A DNA stretch of 64,000 bases. Source: Micromonospora qiuiae. GTDB lineage: Bacteria > Actinomycetota > Actinomycetes > Mycobacteriales > Micromonosporaceae. The DNA is taken from the NCBI RefSeq assembly GCF_016863555.1, contig NZ_BOPC01000023.1, positions 62,001 through 126,000 of the forward strand. Reading direction: 5' to 3'. The position numbers were made by a program, and so were the translations under genes. Below the pieces are notes generated by a model. The model was not told the origin of the DNA, searched no databases, and saw only the letters and a program-made list of their open reading frames with translations. This document shows positions 34,223-42,300 of this stretch, piece after piece (position 1 is the first letter of the stretch; the number at the start of each line of letters is the position of its first letter).

Positions 34223-36066
34223 CCCACAGCATTGTCTCTGCAGGTGAACCTGAGGTGAACCCGGCCGATAGCCCGGGTGAAATCCCGGTCGAGCCGGACC
34301 TGGCCGAACCGCCCGGCACCGATCCGGACACCCGCGGCGCCGAGCCCGCCCCACCGGCGCCGGATCGAACCGGGATCGCCGAGCCGTCGGGCGGGCTGGG
34401 TTCGTGGATCCGGAACCCGCGGCTGGCCGACTGCTCGGTGGAACTGGCGGCCCTGGCGGCCGTACTCCTGGCGGTGCTGGGCGACTCGCCCCTCTGGGCG
34501 CTGCCGCCGGCGGTGGCGGCGGTCGGGCTGCTGGGTTGGACCTGGCGCGGCGCACTGCATGGCCACCGGGTCTCCTCCGGCGGCTCGATGGTGGCCCGAC
34601 TTCTCCTGCTCACCTGCGCGTACGTCGTCGCCGCGGTACACGGGGGTCTCGACGTCACGCTGGCCGTCGGCATCACGCTCGCGGTGCTGGCCATCCTCGG
34701 CGAGTCCCTGGTGGCGGTGCTGGCACGCAGTGCGCAGCCGGTTGTGGCCAACCTGCCCGGCGCCGGACTACGCCCGTGCCTGCGCCCCAACACCAACCGG
34801 GCCACGCTGGTCAACGGCTTCGTGATGGTGGTGGCGCTCGGCTGCGCGTTCGTCGGTGACCACGGCGTGGTGGTGATCGTTGCGGCGGCCGCGGGCGTGG
34901 GTCTGATCGTGTTCACGGGCGTGCAGTTGCTGCAGCGGGCCCTGCTGCGGAGGGGTGTGGAGAGCCGGCTGCCGGCCGTGGTGGCCGCGTACCAGCCGGT
35001 GTTCCTGCTGTACTGGCAGGCCGCCGCCGGCACCGAGTACCAGATCGGGATGTGGCTGCCCTACCTGGAACGGCTCAACAAACGGTTCATGGTCGTCGTG
35101 CGCAGCGAGCACAACTTCACCGAGGCGGTGCGGCTCACCAACGCTCCGGTGCTGCTGTGCCGAGGCACCAGCCAACTCGACGCGGTGATCGTGCCGTCGT
35201 TGAAGGCTGCTTTCTACGTGAACAACGCCGCCAAGAACACCCACTCAGTCCGGTACACCCAGCTGAAGCACATCCAGCTCAATCACGGTGACAGCGACAA
35301 GGTGCCGAGTCACAATCCGGTGTTCCGGATGTACGACAAGAACTTCGTGGCGGGTCAGGCGGCGATCGACCGGTTCGCGGCCAACGGCGTGCAGATGCCG
35401 GCGGAGATGTTCACGATCGTGGGGCGTCCGCAGGTGGAGAATGTGGCGATCGCGGCGCAGCCGATCTCCTCGATCGCGAACCCCCGGGTGTTGTACGCCC
35501 CGACCTGGGCCGGTTTCCACGCCGACTCCAACTACTCCTCACTGCTGGTCGGCTACGACATCATCAAGGCCCTGGTGGCGCGCGGATGCAGTGTCGTGTT
35601 CCGTCCGCACCCGTACTCGCGGCGTTCCCCGGCGCTGAGCCGGGAGTGTGACCGCATCCGGGAGTTGTTGGCCGAGGATCGGCGGGTGAACGGGCGGCCG
35701 CACGTGTTCGGGCCGGATGCCGAGGTGAAGATGTCGGTGGTGGACTGCTTCAACGCCTCGGACGTGTTGGTCTCGGACGTGTCGAGTGTGGTGGCGGATT
35801 ACCTGTATTCGGAGAAGCCGTTCGCGATGGTGGCCGTCTCGGCACCGGCGTCCCGGTTCCCCGAGTCGTTCCCGCTCGCCCGGGCCAGCTACGTGATCGA
35901 CGCGTACGGCGGCCAGGTGCACGGGGTCGAACCGCTCCTGGACGACATGCTCGGGGGCGACCCGCTCGCCGCCACCCGTCGGGAGCTGAAGAGGTACTAC
36001 CTCGGGGACATCCCGGCGGAGGGGTACGCGCAGCGCTTCCTCGACGAGGCTGCTCGCTACCTCTGA
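34219..36066 (+). CDS. CDP-glycerol glycerophosphotransferase-like protein, paralogue 1
   Basis: Wall-polymer enzyme of 615 aa (GTG 34219; the frame is open back to 34039, with weaker start contexts). A Pro/Glu-rich N-terminus is followed by about five membrane helices (70-230). The cytoplasmic catalytic domain (about 255-610) shows TagF/TagB landmarks: HIQLNHGDSDKVPSHNP, RVLYAPTWAGF, FRPHPYSRRS and DVSSVVADYLYSEKPF. TagF-family enzymes add glycerol-phosphate or ribitol-phosphate units to teichoic-type polymers. The second paralogue at 37910 shares a perfectly identical 167-bp stretch. The donor may be CDP-glycerol or another CDP-polyol; no CDP-polyol synthase gene is in the window. Confidence 0.85.
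   Translation: MTHSIVSAGEPEVNPADSPGEIPVEPDLAEPPGTDPDTRGAEPAPPAPDRTGIAEPSGGLGSWIRNPRLADCSVELAALAAVLLAVLGDSPLWALPPAVAAVGLLGWTWRGALHGHRVSSGGSMVARLLLLTCAYVVAAVHGGLDVTLAVGITLAVLAILGESLVAVLARSAQPVVANLPGAGLRPCLRPNTNRATLVNGFVMVVALGCAFVGDHGVVVIVAAAAGVGLIVFTGVQLLQRALLRRGVESRLPAVVAAYQPVFLLYWQAAAGTEYQIGMWLPYLERLNKRFMVVVRSEHNFTEAVRLTNAPVLLCRGTSQLDAVIVPSLKAAFYVNNAAKNTHSVRYTQLKHIQLNHGDSDKVPSHNPVFRMYDKNFVAGQAAIDRFAANGVQMPAEMFTIVGRPQVENVAIAAQPISSIANPRVLYAPTWAGFHADSNYSSLLVGYDIIKALVARGCSVVFRPHPYSRRSPALSRECDRIRELLAEDRRVNGRPHVFGPDAEVKMSVVDCFNASDVLVSDVSSVVADYLYSEKPFAMVAVSAPASRFPESFPLARASYVIDAYGGQVHGVEPLLDDMLGGDPLAATRRELKRYYLGDIPAEGYAQRFLDEAARYL
35275..35441 (+). repeat. 167-bp tract identical to paralogue 2
   Basis: Every base from 35275 to 35441 equals 38807-38973. 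The flanks differ at once (C/T at 35274/38806, T/C at 35442/38974) and then diverge at many third positions. This is the signature of gene conversion between the two polymerase-like genes. Confidence 0.9.
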
Positions 36067-36405
36067 TCGTCGGCGGGTGAGTGCCCCCGCAGCCGAGTCC
36101 GGCTTCGGCTCAGCATCGCACAGCTGATCCGGAGCCGGACCGTTTATGCTTGCTTGCTTCGGCCCGGATCGGTGTGCCCGGTCCACCGGAGCAGGTGGGA
36201 CGAGATCTCGCCAAACGGGTCGAGGTGGACCGAAAGGGTGCACCCCCTGGCGGAGGACTCGCCGCGTACGTGGCTAGTATCCACCCTGATTCTGCGCGGA
36301 AGTGAGACCCGGACCACTAGCAGCGGCCGGACCTGCGGCTGGCGTCGCCCGTCGTGTTGCCGCCGATCCCGGCTGCGGTCGGCGGGTCTGAAAGGGGAGG
36401 ATGAG
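36067..36405. other. Intergenic region with a weak hairpin
   Basis: No gene is supported between the first polymerase-like gene and the second leader ORF. AGCCGA (36091-36096) and TCGGCT (36105-36110) form a small hairpin that could be a weak terminator. A TGCT tandem stretch follows at about 36147. A TAGTAT -10-like hexamer lies at 36275-36280 without a good -35. Confidence 0.4.
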
Positions 36406-36462
36406 ATGTACCGATCAACGCGGTCGCGGTTCAACCGGACGGTGCCCGGGGCCCGCTCATGA
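36406..36462 (+). CDS. 18-codon leader ORF coupled to the pyruvyl transferase gene
   Basis: ATG 36406 has GGGGAGG exactly 5 nt upstream. It encodes MYRSTRSRFNRTVPGARS and ends at TGA 36460-36462, overlapping the ATG start of the pyruvyl transferase, which has no good ribosome-binding site of its own. Length (57 nt), spacing and overlap match the leader at 34166. Confidence 0.45.
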   Translation: MYRSTRSRFNRTVPGARS

Positions 36463-37913
36463 CCCGAATCCTCATCCGCGCCGGCAAGAGCCCGCTGACC
36501 GTGCTGTCGCACGAGCAGAGCCTGGCCACGTCGAGGCTGGGCGTCTTCGGGTCGAACTCCGGCAACATGCTCTTCTACAGCGCGGTGTTCCGGGCCCTGA
36601 GCGTGCCCGGCGCCGAGTTGGTCGCCAACTCGTACGTCCATGAGCGTCCCATCCATCTGGGCCGGTACATCGATCGGACGAATGAGGAGTTCGACCGGTT
36701 TATCCTGCCGATGGCGAACTCCTACCGGGACACCTTCCTGCCGCACCTGGAGCGGCTCGCCAAGGTCATCGAGCGGCTGAAGATCCCGGTCACGGTGGTC
36801 GGCATCGGGGCCCAGTTGCCGTACGGCACCGAGTTCGACACCCTGCCCGACGAGTACAAGCGCGTCGTCAAGCGGTTCACCCGGGCCGTCCTCGACCGCT
36901 CCGCCTCGATCGGGGTGCGCGGCGAGTACACCGCGCGCATGTTGAAGTACCTGGGCTTCGGCGACGAGCACGTGCGAGTGATCGGCTGCCCGTCGATGTT
37001 CGGCAACGGTCCGCTGGGGCCGCTGGTGCGCAAGGTCGACCGGCTGGCGTACGACAGCCCGATGGCCATCTCCTACACCCCCAAGGTCAAGGGGGTCGAC
37101 CTGCTGGTCGAGGCCAACACCACCCGCTACCCCAACAGCGTCATCGTGCCTCAGCAGCATCACCGGCTCGCTCTCATGCTGTGGGGAGAGAACCCGGCCA
37201 AGATCGGCAACCCGCGGATGCCGATCCACACCGAGCACCCGCTCTACGAGACCGACCGGATGCGCTTCTTCGTGGATGCGTCGACCTGGGTCGATTTCAT
37301 GGCCGAGCAGCACTTCGCCTTCGGCACGCGCATCCACGGCAACGTCGCCGGGGTGCTGGCCGGTACGCCCTCGGTCGTGCTGGCGCACGACTCCCGTACC
37401 GTCGAGCTCGCCGAGTACCACGGCATTCCCTACCGCCTCTACTCCGATCTGCCGCCCGACGTGGACGCGCAGCGGCTCTACGAGGAGGCAGACTTCGATG
37501 CCTTCGCGCCGCGGCAGGCCGAGACGTTCGCCACGTACGTGAGGTTCCTGGAGCACAACGATCTCGAGCACGTCTTCCAGCCGGGCAAGGCGAATCCGGC
37601 CTACGACACGGCGCTGGCCGCCGCCAAGTTCCCCGGACCGGTCCACACGTTGATGGCGTCGGACGCCGTCGGGCGTCGCCAGGTGATGTCGCGCCTGCGC
37701 TGGCTGCGCCAGGGCCACGAGGGCGATCTGGAGCGGTCCGCCTACGCGTTCGAACCACCGTTCCGTGAACCACGCGGACAGAAGTCACTTGAAGAGCGAG
37801 TGACCCGATTGGAGCAGGAGCTGAAGGTGCAGCAGAACTTCCTGGCGAGCTGGCGGGGCCGGGTGAGTCGAGTGTTGCGGATCAACCCGTCGTCGGTGGG
37901 GGCTCGGCGGTGA
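36459..37913 (+). CDS. Polysaccharide pyruvyl transferase family protein
   Basis: Protein of 484 aa. The N-terminus has GVFGSNSGNMLFYSAVFRAL, the Gly-Asn-rich opening of the family (compare GNxGD); the core has VVGIGAQLPYG, RGEYTARMLKYLG, IGCPSMF and, near the end, FAFGTRIHGNVAGVLAGTPSVVL with the conserved R-x-H. Such enzymes use phosphoenolpyruvate to put pyruvyl ketals on surface polysaccharides. The C-terminal 50 residues form a short coiled coil (KSLEERVTRLEQELKVQQ) and a basic tail. It lies between the two TagF-like genes; its stop overlaps the next start. A pyruvylated or polyol-phosphate wall polymer is inferred. Confidence 0.87.
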   Translation: MTRILIRAGKSPLTVLSHEQSLATSRLGVFGSNSGNMLFYSAVFRALSVPGAELVANSYVHERPIHLGRYIDRTNEEFDRFILPMANSYRDTFLPHLERLAKVIERLKIPVTVVGIGAQLPYGTEFDTLPDEYKRVVKRFTRAVLDRSASIGVRGEYTARMLKYLGFGDEHVRVIGCPSMFGNGPLGPLVRKVDRLAYDSPMAISYTPKVKGVDLLVEANTTRYPNSVIVPQQHHRLALMLWGENPAKIGNPRMPIHTEHPLYETDRMRFFVDASTWVDFMAEQHFAFGTRIHGNVAGVLAGTPSVVLAHDSRTVELAEYHGIPYRLYSDLPPDVDAQRLYEEADFDAFAPRQAETFATYVRFLEHNDLEHVFQPGKANPAYDTALAAAKFPGPVHTLMASDAVGRRQVMSRLRWLRQGHEGDLERSAYAFEPPFREPRGQKSLEERVTRLEQELKVQQNFLASWRGRVSRVLRINPSSVGARR

Positions 37914-39598
37914 AGCCGGGTCGTTCCGGGGTCGGCGGCTGGCTGGCCGGCCGACTGCCCGTCCTGGCGGCCGAGGTGGCGGCCGTCGTCGCGCTGCTGC
38001 TGGCAGCGGTGGGTAACTCGCGCCTCTGGGCGCTTCCTCCGGCCCTCGTCGCGGTCGGTGTGCTGGCCTGGAGGTGGCGGGGCGGGCTGCGCGCCGGCCA
38101 GGTCGCCGCCGAGGCGACCGTGGTGGGACGCCTGCTCCTGCTCGCCACCGCGTACCTGCTCGGCGCGGTGCACGGCGGCCTCGATCCTTTCCTGGCGGTG
38201 GGGGTCGGCCTCGCCGCCGTGGCGATCCTGGGCGAGGCGCCGGTGATGGCGGTGTCCCGCGCCGTCCACCCCGTCTCGGCCAACCTGCCCGGCAGCGGGT
38301 TGCGACCCGCCCTTCGCCCCAACACGGCCCGGGCGCTGCTGGTCAACACCGTCGCGGTCTTCGCGGCACTGGTCTGCGGGTTCACCGGCCTGATCGGGGT
38401 GGTGGCGCTGGCGGTGTCGGTGGCGGCACTCGGTCTGATCGGGTTCACCGGGTGGCAGGCGATGACCCGGGTACGGGCCCGGCACAACAGTGAGGCACGG
38501 TTGAACGCCGCGCTGACCGCGTACGAGCCGGTCTTCCTCCTGCACTGGGAGGCGCCTGCCGCGACCGGCTACCAGGTCGCGATGTGGCTGCCTTACCTGG
38601 AGCGGCTCGGCAAGAAGTACTTCGTCCTGGTACGCAACGAGGCCAACTTCAACGAGGTGCTGCGGCTGACCACCGCCCCGGTGGTGCTGAGGGCGGGCCT
38701 GACCGAGCTCGACGAGGTCATCGTCCCGTCGTTGAAGGCCGCCTTCTACGTCAACACCGCGACGAAGAACTGCCACCTCATCCGCTACACCAACCTCAAG
38801 CACATTCAGCTCAATCACGGTGACAGCGACAAGGTGCCGAGTCACAATCCGGTGTTCCGGATGTACGACAAGAACTTCGTGGCGGGTCAGGCGGCGATCG
38901 ACCGGTTCGCGGCCAACGGCGTGCAGATGCCGGCGGAGATGTTCACGATCGTGGGGCGTCCGCAGGTGGAGAACGTCGCCATCAGCACGCAGCCGATCGA
39001 CTCGATCGCCAACCCGCGGGTTCTCTACGCCCCGACCTGGGCGGGTTTCTACGCCGACTCCAACTACTCGTCGCTGCCCGTCGGCTACGACATCATCAAG
39101 GCGCTGCTGGCGCGCGGATGCAGTGTCGTCTTCCGGCCGCACCCGTACTCGCAGCGTTCGGCGGCGTTGACCGCGGAGTGCGCGCGCATCCGGACGCTGC
39201 TGGCCGAGGATCGCAAGGCGACCGGGCGGCCGCACGTCTTCGGGGCCGAGGCCGAGGTGAAGATGTCGGTGGTGGACTGCTTCAACGCCTCGGACGTGCT
39301 GGTCTCGGATGTGTCGAGTGTGGTGGCCGACTACCTGTACTCGGAGAAGCCGTTCGCGATGGTGGCGGTCTCGGCGCCGGCGGAGCGGTTCACCGACGCG
39401 TTCCCGCTCGCGAAGGCGGCGTACGTGATCGACGCGCACGGGGGCCGGGTCCAGGGGCTCGACCAGGTTCTCGACGACCTGCTCGGCAGCGATCCACTGG
39501 CGTCCACCCGCCACGACCTCAAGAAGTACTACCTCGGGGACATCCCGGCGGAGGGGTACGCGCAGCACTTCCTCGACGAGGCCGGTCGCTACCTCTGA
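37910..39598 (+). CDS. CDP-glycerol glycerophosphotransferase-like protein, paralogue 2
   Basis: Protein of 562 aa, GTG 37910 overlapping the upstream stop. Layout matches paralogue 1: about five membrane helices (10-180) and the catalytic domain with LNHGDSDKVPSHNP, RVLYAPTWAGFYADSNYSS, FRPHPYSQRS and DVSSVVADYLYSEKPF. It lacks the long acidic N-terminal extension of paralogue 1. The identical 167-bp tract covers the HGDSDK block. The two proteins may act in sequence, for example priming and extension. A strong terminator follows 14 bp after the stop. Confidence 0.87.
   Translation: MKPGRSGVGGWLAGRLPVLAAEVAAVVALLLAAVGNSRLWALPPALVAVGVLAWRWRGGLRAGQVAAEATVVGRLLLLATAYLLGAVHGGLDPFLAVGVGLAAVAILGEAPVMAVSRAVHPVSANLPGSGLRPALRPNTARALLVNTVAVFAALVCGFTGLIGVVALAVSVAALGLIGFTGWQAMTRVRARHNSEARLNAALTAYEPVFLLHWEAPAATGYQVAMWLPYLERLGKKYFVLVRNEANFNEVLRLTTAPVVLRAGLTELDEVIVPSLKAAFYVNTATKNCHLIRYTNLKHIQLNHGDSDKVPSHNPVFRMYDKNFVAGQAAIDRFAANGVQMPAEMFTIVGRPQVENVAISTQPIDSIANPRVLYAPTWAGFYADSNYSSLPVGYDIIKALLARGCSVVFRPHPYSQRSAALTAECARIRTLLAEDRKATGRPHVFGAEAEVKMSVVDCFNASDVLVSDVSSVVADYLYSEKPFAMVAVSAPAERFTDAFPLAKAAYVIDAHGGRVQGLDQVLDDLLGSDPLASTRHDLKKYYLGDIPAEGYAQHFLDEAGRYL
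38807..38973 (+). repeat. 167-bp tract identical to paralogue 1
   Basis: Partner of 35275-35441. It covers codons for QLNHGDSDKVPSHN through GRPQVE, the region that holds the presumed catalytic His. Confidence 0.9.
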
Positions 39599-39612
39599 AC
39601 CATCGCCACGTA

Positions 39613-39650
39613 CGGCTCCGGTCCCCGCGTTCCACGTCGGACCGGAGCCG
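39613..39650 (+). terminator. Strong hairpin terminator after the wall-polymer operon
   Basis: CGGCTCCGGTCC (39613-39624) and GGACCGGAGCCG (39639-39650) pair perfectly over 12 bp around a 14-nt loop. It lies between convergent genes. Confidence 0.8.
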
Positions 39651-39716
39651 TTGTCGTCGCGGCCGGCCGCGTTCGTCCGGGCGTGGTCGGCCACCGCGAT
39701 CCGGCCGCAGGAAGGA

Positions 39717-40325
39717 TCAGTGCCGCGCCGTCGTCGCGGCGGATTCGGCGGTCGGGGAGAGGGGCTGGTTCCAGCGTAGGATGACCCGCCGCCCGTGCTC
39801 GTGTCCGAGCAGGTTGAGGGTGGCGGTGTCCAGGCGGAGCACCCCGCCGGCGGAGGGGGGCAGGCCGACCCATCGGGCCCCGAGCACGCGGAGCGAGTGC
39901 GCGTGCCCGACCAGGGCCACCGAGCCTCGGTCGAGCAGCGGGTGCAGTTTGGTGAGCAGGCGGTCGAGACGTTCGCCGACCTCGCTCGGGGATTCTCCGC
40001 CCGGGCAGCCGTCGGACCAGACGCTCCAGCCGGGCCGCTCCTGGTGGATCTCGGCGGTGGTGCGTCCCTCGTACTCGCCGTAGTTCCACTCGGCCAGGTC
40101 CTCGTCGGTGCCGGTGACGGCCAGCCCGGCCAGCTGCGCGGTGCGCAGCGCCCGGATGCGTGGGCTGGTCAGCACCGCGACGAATCGCCGGTCCGCGAGG
40201 GCGGAGCCGAGCGCGTGGGCCTGTCGCTCGCCGTCGGGTGTGAGTTCCAGATCGGTGTACGACGTGTGCCGTCGACTGGCGCTCCAGGTGGTCTCGCCAT
40301 GCCGGATCAGGATGATCTGCCCCAT
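39717..40325 (-). CDS. Histidine phosphatase (phosphoglycerate-mutase family)
   Basis: Protein of 202 aa. The catalytic LIRHGET holds phospho-acceptor His9; WNYGEYEG supplies the acid; VALVGHAHSLRVLG holds the second His. The domain is typical of actinobacterial acid phosphatases that act on sugar phosphates or similar small substrates. It is monocistronic and convergent with the wall-polymer operon. Substrate unknown. Confidence 0.92.
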   Translation of the reverse strand: MGQIILIRHGETTWSASRRHTSYTDLELTPDGERQAHALGSALADRRFVAVLTSPRIRALRTAQLAGLAVTGTDEDLAEWNYGEYEGRTTAEIHQERPGWSVWSDGCPGGESPSEVGERLDRLLTKLHPLLDRGSVALVGHAHSLRVLGARWVGLPPSAGGVLRLDTATLNLLGHEHGRRVILRWNQPLSPTAESAATTARH

Positions 40326-40499
40326 CCGTCCAGTTAACCACCGGTCCGGCGGCCCCGAGGCCCCGCGCCGCCACCAGCATTACACCTAGCTTCCTAGGAT
40401 GCCATAGCGGGTGTGTGGTGGCCCATAGGTTTCCACAACACGGGCCGGGGGGACACCAAGAGGGAAGGAACGACCCGCCGCAGTGGCAGAGGAGGCGAC

Positions 40500-40694
40500 A
40501 TGAGCTTCACCGACAAGGCGAAGAACAAGTTCCAGGAGCTGAGCGGCACCGCCAAGGAGCGCGTCGGCGAGATGACCGACAACGAGCGCATGCGCGCCGA
40601 GGGCGCCACCGAGCAGAGTGAGGCTCGGGTGCGTCAGGCCGGTGAGAACGTCAAGGACGCCGGGCGCAACGCCAAGGACGCCGCCACCCGGTGA
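40500..40694 (+). CDS. CsbD-family stress protein
   Basis: Small hydrophilic protein of 64 aa: MSFTDKAKNKFQELSGTAKE at the N-terminus and repeated charged helical units afterwards. ATG 40500 has GGAGG upstream. CsbD proteins are general-stress, sigma-B-type products in many bacteria; function unknown. No clear sigma-B-type promoter was identified in the 174 bp upstream. A perfect 20-bp-stem terminator follows. Confidence 0.9.
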   Translation: MSFTDKAKNKFQELSGTAKERVGEMTDNERMRAEGATEQSEARVRQAGENVKDAGRNAKDAATR

Positions 40695-40700
40695 CCTCTG

Positions 40701-40743
40701 GCATGGCAGCGGCCACCAGGCAACCTGGTGGCCGCTGCCATGC
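40701..40743. terminator. Perfect 20-bp hairpin between csbD and kamA
   Basis: GCATGGCAGCGGCCACCAGG (40701-40720) and its exact complement (40724-40743) flank a 3-nt CAA loop. It sits 6 bp after csbD and 12 bp after the end of kamA on the other strand, so it can stop both. Confidence 0.88.
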
Positions 40744-40754
40744 GCTGGTGCGGG

Positions 40755-42158
40755 TCAGTCGTCGCGGTGGGCGTTCCACCACCGCTGCCCGGCCTCCGGC
40801 AGGCTGTCGATCGGGTCGTAGTAGGCGTAGCGCTTGCTGAGTGCCGCCAGGTCGGCGGATTCGATGGAGGTGCGGTAGTTCTTGGTCCAGTAGGAGATGC
40901 CGCGCTCCCGGTCGTACTCGGTGACCATGTGCACCCAACGCTTGCCGACGAAGGGCACGTCGCAGACGATCCGCGGGGTGGCGTAGCCGGGCAGGTAGCC
41001 CATGATGTCGTGCTGGAGTTGCTGGGCGTGCCAGACCGGGACCCGCCAGTGCTCGGCGTTGGGGATCATGTCGCACATGTAGAAGTAGTAGGGCAGGATG
41101 CCGGCCTCGCCCTGGAGCGCGAAGCAGAGGTCGAGCAGGTCGGTGCTGGTGGCGTTGACTCCACGCATCAGCACGCCCTGGTTGCGTACGTCGCGGACAC
41201 CGACGTCGAGCGCGGTCTGGGCGGCTCGGGCGACCAGCGGGGTGAGCGACTGGGCGTGGTTGACGTGGGTGTGGATGGCCAGGTTGACTCCGCGCCGGGC
41301 GGCGGTGCGGGCGACCCGTTCCAGGCCCTCGACGACGTCGGGCTGGAGCCAGTGTTGGGGCAGGCCCATGAGGGCCTTGGTGGCCAGCCGGATGTCGCGG
41401 ATGGTTTCGATCTCCAGCAGGCGCATCAGGTACGACTCGAGGTTGCGCCACGGCACGTTGGCCACGTCGCCGCCGGAGACGACCACGTCGCGGACGCCGG
41501 GGTGGGCTTTGAGGTAGGTGATGTGCGCGTCGTACCGGTCGACCGGCTTGAGCGTGAGTTTGAGCTTGTCGACGGTGGGGGTGGAGTTGCCGACCAGGTC
41601 CATGCGGGTGCAGTGGCCGCAGTACTGGGGGCAGGTGGAGAGCAGTTCGGCCAGGACTTTGGTGGGATAGCGGTGGGTGAGGCCTTCGGCGACCCACATG
41701 TCGTGCTCATGTAGTGAGTCGCGGGTGGCGTAGGGGTGTGAGGGCCAGTCGGTGCGTCGGTCGGAGGCGACCGGGATCATGTAGCGCCGGACGGGGTCGG
41801 CGAGGAACGCCTCGGTGGTGGGTGGTGCGGACGGCACCATGGTGTTGATCATCTGTGGCGGCACCAGCATGGACATGGTGGCCAAGTTGCGCTGGTCGGT
41901 TTCCAGGTCGGCGTAGAAGGTCTCGTCGACGGTGTCGCCGAGCACGGTGCGCAGCTGTTTGATGTTCTTGACGCAGTTGACGCGCTGCCATTGGGCGTTC
42001 TCCCACTGGTCGCGGGTGACGTGGCGCCAGCCGGGGAAGCGGGTCCAGTCGGGTTCGACGAGTGGGCTGCGGCGGTATTCGTACGGTTGGCCGGTGGTGT
42101 TGGCCGGGGCCGGCTTGGGTGCCGGGATGGTCTGTACCGGCGGGTGGGTCTGGGTCAC
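40755..42158 (-). CDS. kamA: Lysine 2,3-aminomutase (radical SAM)
   Basis: Radical SAM/PLP enzyme of 467 aa that turns L-lysine into L-beta-lysine. The cluster motif is CPQYCGHC, with Cys176, Cys180 and Cys183. The barrel has DVVVSGGDVANVPW; VPFVGKRWVHMV near the C-terminus probably holds the PLP lysine. GTG 42158 is the start. It is divergent from kdd, with a 142-bp shared promoter region. The kam genes on the other strand support the lysine assignment; by motif alone glutamate 2,3-aminomutase or beta-lysine synthesis for a natural product could be considered. Confidence 0.9.
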   Translation of the reverse strand: MTQTHPPVQTIPAPKPAPANTTGQPYEYRRSPLVEPDWTRFPGWRHVTRDQWENAQWQRVNCVKNIKQLRTVLGDTVDETFYADLETDQRNLATMSMLVPPQMINTMVPSAPPTTEAFLADPVRRYMIPVASDRRTDWPSHPYATRDSLHEHDMWVAEGLTHRYPTKVLAELLSTCPQYCGHCTRMDLVGNSTPTVDKLKLTLKPVDRYDAHITYLKAHPGVRDVVVSGGDVANVPWRNLESYLMRLLEIETIRDIRLATKALMGLPQHWLQPDVVEGLERVARTAARRGVNLAIHTHVNHAQSLTPLVARAAQTALDVGVRDVRNQGVLMRGVNATSTDLLDLCFALQGEAGILPYYFYMCDMIPNAEHWRVPVWHAQQLQHDIMGYLPGYATPRIVCDVPFVGKRWVHMVTEYDRERGISYWTKNYRTSIESADLAALSKRYAYYDPIDSLPEAGQRWWNAHRDD

Positions 42159-42300
42159 GACCCCTCCTCTGGCTGGTTCGGTGGATCAGCGGACCGAAGG
42201 CTACTGGAAAATATCCGGTGAAGGAATTAGTCTGCCGTAAGTTTTCCCGCCCCGCGAGTTCTCGTCGGAGCTTTGGGTGGCCGGACAGGGGGAGGTCGGC
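42159..42300. promoter_or_regulatory. Divergent promoter region of the lysine-degradation genes
   Basis: The gap between kamA and kdd holds both promoters. It includes an AT-rich patch (GGAAAATATCCGGTGAAGGA) unlike the GC-rich surroundings. No operator palindrome or riboswitch was recognised. Confidence 0.4.

Noticed and set aside
42159..42300. Search for a cobalamin or lysine riboswitch before the kam genes
   Set aside because: No B12-box-like conserved segment or lysine-type multi-helix pattern was recognised in only 142 bp.
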